Program-made: the position numbers and the translations under genes | In this document: positions 24,563 to 36,200 of the stretch, piece by piece | How positions within the stretch are numbered: the stretch's first letter is position 1 | How the letters are laid out: every line of letters starts with the position of its first letter | NCBI GenBank assembly: GCA_023101725.1 | Contig: JALJCO010013400.1 | Span: forward strand, 62,001 to 126,000 | Reading direction: 5' to 3' | DNA: 64,000 nt | Origin: Atherinomorus stipes | Lineage: Eukaryota > Chordata > Actinopteri > Atheriniformes > Atherinidae | Notes under the pieces: generated by a model | What the model was told of the DNA's origin: nothing | The model's database searches: none | What the model saw: the letters and a program-made list of their open reading frames with translations, nothing else

Positions 24563-27098
24563 AAAACATTGGTGAAATGAAGGAGTTTAGAGGCTGGACG
24601 CGGTTGCCCCATCAATGCCATTATATTGGACATACGCTGATCTGGAGTGGATCTAAATATCTCCTGAAGGAATTCAAGTTACACCAAAACTGTCTGGGTG
24701 AGTAAATGAAAAAATTTTATGCTAGAAAATAGGTCCAGATTGAAAAAAAAAAAACGAACTTCCCCTTTAAGTTGGATACCTGGGATTTTAGCCAGTCTTA
24801 TCAAAAATATTGCTTAAACTTGAAAAGAGCTTTGACTGCATGTAGAGTTTTAAATAATATATAACTTTAACTTTTAAAGTTATCAATATTCATAGTGGGA
24901 AAATATTAAAGACGACCTGATTTGGTTAACAACTGATGTTTGTTCCATTTTTCTCTTGAAGATTTTTAAAACTACATTTGGTTTAAAAAAAAAATCCTAA
25001 AAGTTTTGGAAAAACAGAAACAAAAGCAGAATGTAATGCAAGGGTAATGGAGGATAATTATCATTTTATAATGCGTCAATCACAAGTCAGGTCTCAGAAA
25101 AATAAGTAAATGTGATTTGAATATGTACCGTTTCCAGAACACAAAAAAGCATTAGTTTTCATTTGTCAGCACATCGATTATTTTCCTCTGTCCATGGGCC
25201 AAGACTCAACATGAACATGACTCCTCTTCCTCAGGTATCAAGGAGAAACATTGTTAAAGTGAATCAGTAAGCAGGTTATTTACAAAAAAAGAGAAGGGGA
25301 TAACAGAGGTCTGGGTGAAGTTAAAGATGACTTCAGAGTGTGCCGAAGCCCAACTATCTGCAAAACTATCTGAACAAAACAGATGTAACCTATCAAACAA
25401 AGAATAAACTAAAATACAATGCATTACATCCCCAGTCTAACAAAAAATGGATCGGGTCACTGGAAACGGTTCAGATGTAGCACAAGGTGTGGCTAGCTGA
25501 AATGAGAAGGAGATGAGGGTTCTTCTTCCCGCAGCCTTTAGAGTGGTCCTACATGGACTAAGCCCCAGTGAGCTGCTGGGAGATGCACAAGTCAAGGCCT
25601 GACACCTGTACGCTCCAGTTTGCATAAAACACAGTTTTACCATTTTAAATCAGCACATTTAATCAGTGGACTTCAGTGAGACTTGTAAAATGTTTGTGCA
25701 AAACGCTGCTGGTGTGAGACTCATTCTGTACAACTTTCCCTAACCTCTGATTCCTTCCTGTTTTCCTTCTACGCTCATGAACGAGTAGGGTTAAGCATTA
25801 CAAGCAGGTGTTGAAAAAATACATTCTTAAACTGATATAGAGGCACACTTTTTTATTCATGCACTGACTCCCATCATGTGACATCACATGAATGTTGCCC
25901 AACAGAAACTTACATCCGACGGATATCTTGCCCTCTCAGTTAACAACCATGACAATTGTGGTAAAACAAGTGTGTAAATAAAGCTGTAACAGTGTCTGGT
26001 GAGACTGGGCCAGCTTGCTGAACACCTTACCCTCAAACACTACAAAGCTTTGCCATTTGTTAAAAGAGGACAGCGCAAGTTTCAGCTTTTTTTCAGAAGT
26101 TTGCCCCCTCTGGCGACAAGTGGAAGTGATGCTAATGTCGTGCACACGCATGAGCTGCTTGGACTGCGTTGGTCTTTAGTTTAACCCACATAACACTCAG
26201 TCTGAGCCCAGAGTTTGAGTCACAATGTCTACTGAAGTAATAAAGTTATAGATCTGCAAGTTGTTTACAGATAATCGTTGAGTAAACTGACAGACTGTAT
26301 GCTAACAGTAACAACAGGCTAACGCTTGCTTGTAGATCAAATATCCAAATTCAGAGGCTGAGTCCACGATTACCTAATGAAATTACTGCATCATCTAAAT
26401 GTAACAAGTAGCCAGATTGTATCTCTTCCCCGGGAACGGTCACATGGCTGTCATACTGCTACATTTACATGCTAAAAACTTAGCATTGCAATATTATGCA
26501 TCCTTATTTCCATCATACATCACATTTACCTTGTTAGCGAGAAGAAAGTCAACTGTGGGTCCCGCTGTATTCCCAGAGCAGATCGGAGCTCCCGCCAATT
26601 AAAAAGGGAAAGTAAAAAAGCTGCTGGGTTGTTTACTCCCGTCTTACTCCGGCACCGGTCAGACTCCAGTTTGGTTCTCTTCGTCTTTTAAGACAAAACT
26701 TTTCTTCTTTGTCTTACTGGAGTCTGGGATGGGGTTTGAGAGGCATTTGTTATCCATATTTTAGCAGCAGTCATCAGTCTTGTCTCGATGTGCGCAGACC
26801 TGCGGTGGTGGAATACACGACACCGCTGCAGCTCGTCTCCCCCACAAGCGCCCCCTTAAGGCTTCGTACCCGAAACTCTCACATTGAGCATGCAGAAACA
26901 GTATTAGAGACCACCGCAGTGAAGAGAGATCAGCTCATTCTACACATCAGGTAGTTTTAAGAGCATGTGGAGGAAAGAAAAGAATAGTATTAACTTTTAA
27001 ACTTGCGCAATGCACCTTAGGAAGCAGAACTGTCAGGTACCTGAACGCCCCATCTGACCCTGCTGCCCATCTAAACCTGCATGCTTTCTATTACTCAG

Positions 27099-27239
27099 GT
27101 GGATCTCGTACCAGACAGCTCAGAGATCACTGACAAACAAGTTGGAAAGTCTTTGCTGAACTAGTTGGTCATGGCAGACTGGAGCCTGCTGGGAAACTTC
27201 CTGGAGGAAGTACAGGAACACTCCACTTCTGTCGGCAAA
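27099..27239 (+). CDS. gja5: Connexin coding exon 1 (with 72 bp of 5' UTR)
   Basis: The predicted acceptor TTACTCAG ends at 27098. The ATG at 27171 opens 23 codons, [23 protein letters not shown], ending in phase 0 before GTATGA. This is the cytoplasmic N terminus that lines the pore. Confidence 0.85.
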
Positions 27240-30200
27240 GTATGACACACACCCAAAACACAGCACACACATTTCATGCCAGGCAGTGAGGCACCGGTTG
27301 GACTTATACACACTCAAAATAGATTCTAAATATATTCCTAAAATGTCCTGTTTATATCCTGACCCACAGTTCACATCATGGCATCTGTCAGTCCTCTAAA
27401 AACAAGCAGATATAAAGTTTATGTCCATACAGATGTGTTTATTTAATTTCTGAAAAAAAAAAAGAAAGGAAATTATAAACAATTTATTCTAACTTGGCCA
27501 ATATGTCTGATAATTTTTGAAAAAAAATTAAATTAATTAAGATGTTAATTATTATGAATTTTCTAACAGAGAGGTTTGATTGCTGAAGCAATTTAAAAAT
27601 CCGACTACTATCATTATTTGCATCTAGATTGTTTCCGTGCTATTGTTGTTTTGGTTTGATTGACTTTATTTGTTGTTTTTTTGGGCCATAGGTGTGGCTG
27701 ACCATCCTGTTTATCTTCCGGATCCTGGTTCTCGGGACGGCAGCTGAGTCATCTTGGGGGGACGAACAGGAAGATTTTGACTGTGACACGCAGCAGCCCG
27801 GCTGTGAGAACGTCTGCTATGACCGAGCGTTCCCCATAGCACACATACGATACTGGGTAATGCGCCCCGATGATCTGCCATGACACAAAGACAAAAACTA
27901 GACGGATATTCTGAATTAATTTACAAATATATCAAATAAATCAGTGCCATTTCAGATCCTGAAATTACCGTTTTACCGTAGATCGTGGATACTTCAGTGG
28001 ATCCTATGAGAGCAGCTATCATGCAGGTTTTCAATGTTTCCCTGCTCCAACACATCTGACTCAAGTTAATGAGTCATTGTATAGAAATTCTGCTGCTGGA
28101 TCCATTACTTTGGAACCTGCAGCTCTTGTAGGACACTGAGTAACCCTGCGTTAGATGATGGAACACAGTGAACACAAATGACTGCATCTCTATTTTCTGA
28201 ATATTTTAGTATTACTAACCCTGCTGAGAGATTTTTATTTTATTTATTTTTTTGGTCTAAATAATCTTTTCCAAGCCAACTAGCCATGAGACAGTTACGA
28301 CCATGAGTGTAGATGTAAAGGTGTTTTTGAGTTTTGCTCATCTGTGTGCTGGAGATATTTGATAACTAGATATTACACATTCACCCTTTATCATTCAGGT
28401 CTGGTTACTTGACAGCAGATGGAGGAATATGGTTCACAGTTTCTCTTAAAGGTACAGTGAGTAAAAAAAAAAAAAAAAAGAAAAAAAAAGTCAATGGCAG
28501 AAAAATTTAATATACAATCCAAAACTGTTACCATTACTGTTTAATCGTTTCACTAGAATAGCTGTTATATGTTTATTTTCTTAGAATGCATCACTTATAT
28601 CTACTTGCTGGGGGTGCACATTCATGGAAGCTGCCATATTTGTGCCACCCTTTTTACTATGGTGTCCCTAAATGGACAAAACAATATGAGTGAAGTTTGT
28701 GTACCAGCTTTGTTTAATGGGAGTTAGATTAGAGACTGTTTGGGATAAGTAATAACTTAAAAGACATTAAAAGTAGTCACTCAGTACAGTGTAGCCATAG
28801 CTACACCTGAGACCACTGGATCCACTCACAGATGAAAACATCTTTGTCTGGGAGAATTTTGGCCACTAACAGCCACCATACATTCACAACAGTGGTTGAA
28901 ATATGAAGTCTAAAAGAAAAAACAAACAGATTTTCTTTCAAATACCCACTCTTTACCACTAGATGTCATTAATTCTTACATACTGTACCTTTAAGTTAGT
29001 TATGACTTGATAAATTAACATAACTCACACGGTGTGCTGTATGTTGGGGAATGTGTCAGTATTAGGTATGGTCCAATCGAATCCACTGGATCAGGATCGG
29101 CTCCAATCCAGGCCAAGTTGGCTGGATCAGGTATTGGATTTTTTTTCATTAGAACCTGTCCGATCCAATCCGTAACCAAACTCAAACACTTAAACTTTAT
29201 CATATCTTCCACTTAATTTTGCAAGTCATGCTACAACACAAGGAACTGTCGCTGTAGTTGCTATGTGCCTGTGTTTTTGTCACATGATCAAAAACGTGCA
29301 GAGCTGCAGTCAGTCTGCCATATGGAATTACTTCATGCTAACGGAGGAGAAAAGTATGACATCTGAGTGCCACAGCAGTTTTGCATGACTTCAGTTCTGA
29401 TATTTTCATTCTCTCTTTAGGGACCAAAATAGCTGTTGGACATTGTTTTTAGATGTCAGTATCAAGCAAATAAAGTCCATGTATTAACAACTTTTAGAGT
29501 GACAATAAGAATCGGATGGGTGTTGGATCGGTATTAGCAGGATACTCAAGGCTTCTGTATCGGTATCGATAGCGGATCTGAAATAGTGGTACGAGCCATC
29601 CCTAGTCAGTATTTTATGATGGTTGGGAAAACCTAATGTGCTCTTCAAGTAAATTAGCAGAGAATGTGAATACATGCTGCTGTGCTGCATGCTAGAATGG
29701 GAGCACCATCCTCACGCTTTAGATCCACTGCTGCCAGGTTAGGTCAGGCTTAACAAGTAAAATTTAGTTAAGAAGGGAAGGAAGAAATGAAGAAAAAAAG
29801 AGGATGAAGAAGGCTGAACGTGCCCAAAGTAATGGAACTTCACAGCTGAATGCTACTAATCAAAGAGCAGCATTCAGTTATGGACATAAACCGTTAATAG
29901 AGAGGGACGAACCTTCTGCTACGTCACTCGTTGTACTAACAGTACTACTGTACTGAAATACTAAATGAGCAAAAACAAGGCCGCTCCAAGCAAATGATTG
30001 ACAGCTGACGTACTCTGGGCTAAACGCTAACTGAGCTAACTTGAAACTAACAGGAGCTAACAAAGATTAGCCCCCTAAGCGGCAGGGTAAAGGTAAGACA
30101 CGCTTAGACTTGCTATTAGCTGACTAAAAACCGCTGTTGTGCTACTTTGCTACAAACTGAGACCTTACTGAGAGCAAACAAGGAGCTAATTAGGAACCAC

Positions 30201-33200
30201 CGTCGGCAGGCCTATCAATCAAAAGGACATGCCATTAATTATGTGTAATTTCAAGATTAAATGACATATAAACGGATGAGTTATAGAAAAATCCCCCCCC
30301 CCTTACAGTTGACATGAAGGTAAACTTGACCAATTAAACCTAAAATGATTTTTTGAACCAGGTTGTAAACATGTTTATTTCTGCTGTGAAGCTGACATTT
30401 TTAACATGGGAGTCTATGGGGATTTGCTCTGTTTTGCAGCCAGCCCTTAGCGGATCAAGGGAGAACTAAAAAAAATTACTTCTTCCAGACTCATAGTTGG
30501 CGACTGGAGGTTGCCACTTGGTTACGGAGAAAACAAAAATTCGATTCCCGACCATCCATCTCCTAATTTTTGCCAAATTTCTTGACAAAAGTGGGCAGAG
30601 ATGTTTAACATTTAGTTATGATGGTTTTTAGCAAACAGCCAAGTGAGAAAAACCAGGCTTATAAGGCGACAGTGTAAACTTCACCTAGATTAAGACAGTA
30701 AAATGTAAAAGAGAAGGAAACGAGAAAACCTTTTACAGTTTTTAAAGCAATTTTCCTGGACCCCGTTGGAAAATCTAAAGGGTGCAAGAAGAACTTTGAG
30801 GATTTAGATAAAGATCACCCTGCAACAAGAATCTGGCCATGTTTCCTTTGCTAAAGGAAGTAGAAAAGGAAGCATTGAAGCTACTTTGCATTTACATAAC
30901 TTTATCAAACTATCCATAACTGACACTTACATACTTCAGGGTCAGCTGATTGGACAACTTGTCAGCTTGATATCAGGCTACTCCAAGTTCCCAGTTACAA
31001 CTACAGCTTCACTCCACAGATTTACAGCTGTCATGGAAGCAGAAAAAGTTGTGCAACATGTTTGCATGGACATGAAGTTCTCAGGATCCCACTTCTAAAC
31101 ATCAGCCCCGTTTTCTATAAAGTCTATTTTGGTGTTTAGTCACTGCATGCTGCAGTTTGGAGTGCAGCTGTTTTAAAGCTTCCTCCTCGCCGATGAATTC
31201 AAGGAAACTTTAGTTGCTCATGTCTGTGAGCAGAAACCTCCAGGTTTAAATTCCAAACAATAGTTTTTGTATGCAGCGCTTATCAAGATCTCAGATGCTG
31301 GCATGTCCTTGAATGTAACATTTAAGCAAGTTCCTGGTTTTTCTGAGAACCAGAACAGTCAGAGTGTTTTATGTATACACTTATAAATAACTCTGTCTGG
31401 ATAACATTGAATAAAAAAATATTTTCTTTGGAAAAAAATGATTGCAGTTGATGGCTTATATGTGCTTCAGGTTTTTTTGTGTTTTTATTTTGATTTTGGG
31501 CTTCACCAACTTTGTATTAAATCATTTTAACTGTAAATCCGGCCGATGCCTTCTCAGGTTCTGCAAATTGTGTTCGTCTCCACTCCCAGTCTGATCTACA
31601 TGGGCCACGCCATGCACACTGTTCGCCAAGAGGAGAAGAGGAGGAGCAGAGCAGATGATGAGGGAGACGGGGGAGGGGGAGAAGAAGACCCAGGAGGAGG
31701 TGAAGGGGGACAAGGGGGAAAACAGGGGAGAAAAGGAGACAAGGATGAAGAAAAGGAGAAAAGTGAAGGGTCATCAGCGGGTCGAGTTCGGCTGAGGGGA
31801 GCTCTGCTGAAGACGTACATACTGAGCATTCTGATCCGCAGCATCATGGAGGTAAATATTAATATTAAAACCGACTTTCATGGATGGAAATAATCTTCAG
31901 GGTTCAGGTTCAGAACATGATCTGAAGTTTCCAGCAGCAGAGCTTGAAGTTGGTATAGGCCAAACAACAGAGTGGATACACTCCTGTTAGAAATGTTCAT
32001 TATTTCAAGATTAAGTTTGTTACAGACCTACTTTTCTTTTTGCTTCACTCAGTATAGTATTATAAATCCCTATAAATCATTTAAATGTAAACTTGCATGT
32101 TTAACTTGATACAACCTGCTGAATTAGCACCAATATTCAGCTCTGAATTGCTTTTTTCACAAGTTCACATCCATCTCGTTCAGCCTTTAATGGTTAAAAG
32201 TTCCCAATTGTGCTGGTTTTGGCTGTTCCAATCATTTAAAGTGTAAAACTAATTGAGGTTACAGTGGGTACGAAAAGTATTCAGACCCTTTTAAACATTT
32301 TTACTCTTTGTTTCATGGCAGCCATTTACTAAAATTGAAAAACTTTAATTTTATTTCTCATTAATGGACACTCAGCACCCCATCTTGACATAAAAAACAG
32401 AATTGTAGAAATGTTTGCAAATTTATTAAAGAAAAACTGAAATATCACATGGTCAAAAGTATTCAGACTCTTTGCAGTAACACTCATATTTAACTCACAG
32501 GCTGTCCATTTCTTCTGATCCTCCTTGAGATGGTTCTACTGCTTCACTGGAGTCCAGCTGTGTTTAATTAAACTAATTGGACTTGATTAGGAAAGGCACA
32601 CACCTGTCTATATAAGACCTTACAGCTCACAGTGCATGTCAGCGCAAATGAGAATCATGAGGTCAAAGGAACTGTCCAAAGAGCTCAGAGACAGAATTGT
32701 GGCGAGACACAGATCTGGACAAGGTTACAAAAGAATTTCTGCAGCACTAAAGGCTCCTAAGAGCACGGTGGCCTCCATAGTCCTTAAATGGAAGAAGTTT
32801 GGGACGACCAGAACTCTTCCCAGACCCGGCCGTCCAGCCAAACTGAGCAATTGTGGGAGAAGAGCCTTAGTGAGAGAGTAAAAAAGAAGCCAAAGATCAC
32901 TGTGGCTGAGCTCCAGAGATGCAGTAGTGAGATGGAGAAAGTTCCACAAAGTCAACTACTGCAGCCTCCACCAGTCGGGGCTTTATGGCAGAGTGGCCTG
33001 ATGGAAGCCTCTCCTCAGTGCAGACATATGAAAGCCCGCATAGAGTTTGCCAAAAAACACATGAATGACTCCCAGACTGAGAGAAATAAGATTCTCTGGT
33101 CTGATGAGACCAAGACTGAACTTTTTGGAGTTAATTCTAAGCGGTATGTGTGGAGAAAACCCGGCACTGCTCATCACCTGCACAATACCATCCCAACAAT

Positions 33201-36200
33201 GAAACATAGTGGTGGCAGCATCGTGCTATGGGGGTGTTTTTCAGCTGCAGGGACAGGACGACTGGTTGCAATTAAAGGAAAGATGAATGCGGCCAAGTAC
33301 AGAGAGATCCTGGAAGAAAACCTCTTCCAGAGTGCTCAGGACCTCAGACTGGGCCGAAGGTTCACTTTCCAACAAGACAATGACCCTCAGCACACAGCTA
33401 AAATAACAAAGGAGCGGCTTAATTACAACTCTGGGACCATTCTTGATTGGCCCAGCGAGAGCTCTGACTTAAACCCAATAGAGCATCTCTGGAGAGACCT
33501 GAAAATGGCTGTTCACCACCGTTCACCATCCAACCTGACAGAACTGGAGAGGATCTGCAACGGCAGAAGATCCCAAATCCAGGTGTGAAAATCTTGTTGC
33601 ATCATTCCCAAGAAGATTCATGGCTGTACGAGCTCAAAAGGGTGCTTCTACTTAGTACTGAGCAAAGGGTCTGAATACTTCTGATCATATGATATTTCAG
33701 TTTTCTTTTTTAATAAATTTGCAAACATTTCTACATTTCTTTTTTTTTCTGTCAAGATGGGGTGCTAAGTGTACAATAATGAGAAATAAAATGAACTTTT
33801 TTTATTTTAGCAAATGGCTGCAATGAAACAAAGAGTAAAAAGTTTAAAGGGGTCTGAATACTTTCCGTACCCACTGTACCTCATAAAGTAAAATCAAACA
33901 GAGCAAGCAAATGATTTTACAAAGGAAAAAAAAAAGAAAGAAGAAGAAACAACATAGGGTATAAAGTACCCTAAAGCCATACTTGAGTAAAAGTAAAAGT
34001 ACCTTACTGGAAAATGATTCAAGTAAAAGTAAAAGTCGCCTGCTAGAATATTACTTGAGGAAAAGTAAAAAAGTAGCTAGTATTCACTGTACTTAAGTAT
34101 CAAAAGTAAAAAAGTACTGTTGATAAAATGCAATCAGAAATTTGAGTTTAACATTTTCTTTATTCCTGTTTAGTTTTTAAGTTGTGCTTAATTTCTAAAG
34201 TGTAAAGAAGCTTCAATACCTCCTTACATAAACCAAACCATATATAAAAATAAACAGAAACACATCCTTACAGACCTGCGTGCATGCCTACCAACATTCA
34301 TACTCATGTGCATTCAATATAAAATCATTCCTAATAAACTCTTGATGCTCGGAGGTGATGCAAAAAAACAAAAAACTTGATTGGTTGAATTTAACATGAC
34401 TGCAGTGCGACAGCACATGAACTGTCCATCCAGTCATTACTGAACCCTGAAAAACTTTTTGTTCAACCTCAAAAAAAGTTGTTTCTCAAAATGGCGAGAA
34501 CTCAGACTCGCTCGTCTTGGGCTGAAGACCAGACCAGCGATGCTAAACAGCCTTTCACCTGCTGCTGAGGCAGGTAAAGGCGTGTTTAGCTTCAGAGACA
34601 GCTTATACAAGGCTGCTACTAGTGGCTACTAGTCCCACTACAACAAAATAAAGATTGTCCGTTGGCTATTATGTTTCTCCTTATTTTGTAACGAGTAACT
34701 AAGATGCTCATGTAAATGTAATGGAGTAAAAGTATTGATTTTTTTTGGAAAATGTAGTGAAGTAAAAGTAATCAGAATTAGAAGTAGTAAAGTAAAGTAT
34801 AAATATAAAAAAATACTACTTAAGTAAAGTAACGAAGTATTTTTACTTCGTTACTATACAACACCATTTACCATTTACCATTTGCAAGTAAACTTGCCCC
34901 TGAAAATAAATGCTAGACTTATGTGAGTAAAATCCAGCTTAATCTTCACCTTTGGGCCTCTGCTTTTGTGTGCTGGGGAGTTTTGTTTGCTACTCCTCCT
35001 CCCCTACCTTTTTTTTGCATTTTCTCTTTGTTTTTGGTGTATTCAAGACATTTCTGGGTGGAGATTTGCTTGCTGTCTCCAGCCAATGACAGTGCTAAGG
35101 GCTTGGCGTTCTGTTGGGAAAAATTCGTCCATTGGAGCAAACTTTTTTTTTCTTTTTTTAAACGTTGACTGGAGCTGACACCAGATTCACTCGAATTCTC
35201 GATAAAAATGTCAGATGCAGCGAAGAAAAGGAAGTATTTTGCGGCTTTAAATAGTAAACGCTCGAAAACCAGGGTTAATATTGGTTTAGCTTTCACCTGC
35301 TTTCACCCCAGTTTTGAAGGAGAGGGTTGGGGCAAAAGAGCGATGCATTCATTAGCCCGAGGGCAGGGACTCTCAGTTTAAATAGTGTTTACAAACAGAA
35401 AAGGGGGAACACTGTGGACTCTTCCTTTAAATTGGCCCATGGCTAAGCCACGCCCCCCTCCACTTACTCGGACAAACAACCAACATTTGGTGACAGGCAC
35501 TATGTGACATCTCCGGAGATGACAGCTATCAACACGGACAGCAGACGCGGGATCAGACAGAGAGACCAGAACAAGATCAATTAAAAAAACATTTAAAAAA
35601 ACAAAAAAAGAAAAAAACATTGTTCACAAGTCTGAAACTGTGAGTCAAAATCAAGCCTGTGAAGTCTCTGGAATGAGACTAATGTGCGCTCCCTCAGTTT
35701 CTCGCACAAACTATTGCACGGCTGCTGTTGTCCCAAAATGTGATTGTCTGCCAAAAACTGATTAAACAGCCACGGAAGTGGAGTAGTGTCTGACTGCAGC
35801 TTGGAAGCCAGAGGCGTGTAGTTACCGACGTTACTACACGACACCTATACTGCACGACAGCTATAGCTGACCTCTTATGTACCATTACCAAAGTACAAAA
35901 ACTAGTACATTTGGCTAGCATTAGCTAACTTAAACTAACTTTAGGGATGTTAAAGATAACTTCATATTTCTTTCCAGCAAAGTGACAACATGTTGCCTCA
36001 AATACAGTGTTGACCTTAGAACAGATGTAGACATCCTTGTTATTTTATCCACGTTCAGTTGATGTTGTGGTCTGCCGCATAACTTTATCCAAAGCAGACA
36101 CTTTTCTCGTTTGAGATGTGACTTGGGAAAGGGCAAAAAATACATCCCGTTGCCCAGCCTCTCAGGATACCAAGTGTCAGAGTTGCATGAACTCCATGCA

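Larger units (their letters stand above)
19622..27098. other. Predicted first intron of the connexin gene
   Basis: It contains a C/T homopolymer at 20170-20201, a GT tract at 21001-21030 and a fragment with CGATTAATC words at about 22015-22280. It also holds the TTAA-flanked element at 22915-24274 and the hairpin at 24401-24562. From 24780 to 27090 I see only AT-rich sequence with small GC islands and no exon. Confidence 0.4.
27857..31557. other. Connexin intron with several short elements
   Basis: It holds a degraded palindromic element (28010-28145) and the TTAA-flanked copy B (28446-28994). It also has a 29055-29606 stretch with GGATCGGTAT/CGATAGCGGATC words and a CATCCCTAG edge (hAT-like style), and a repeat-like stretch at 30390-30640. 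I see no coding sequence. Confidence 0.45.

Noticed and set aside
31517..31847. Pro/Leu/Ser-rich frames antisense to connexin exon 3
   Set aside because: They mirror the purine-rich cytoplasmic loop of the connexin; the plus strand matches a known family and the minus strand does not.
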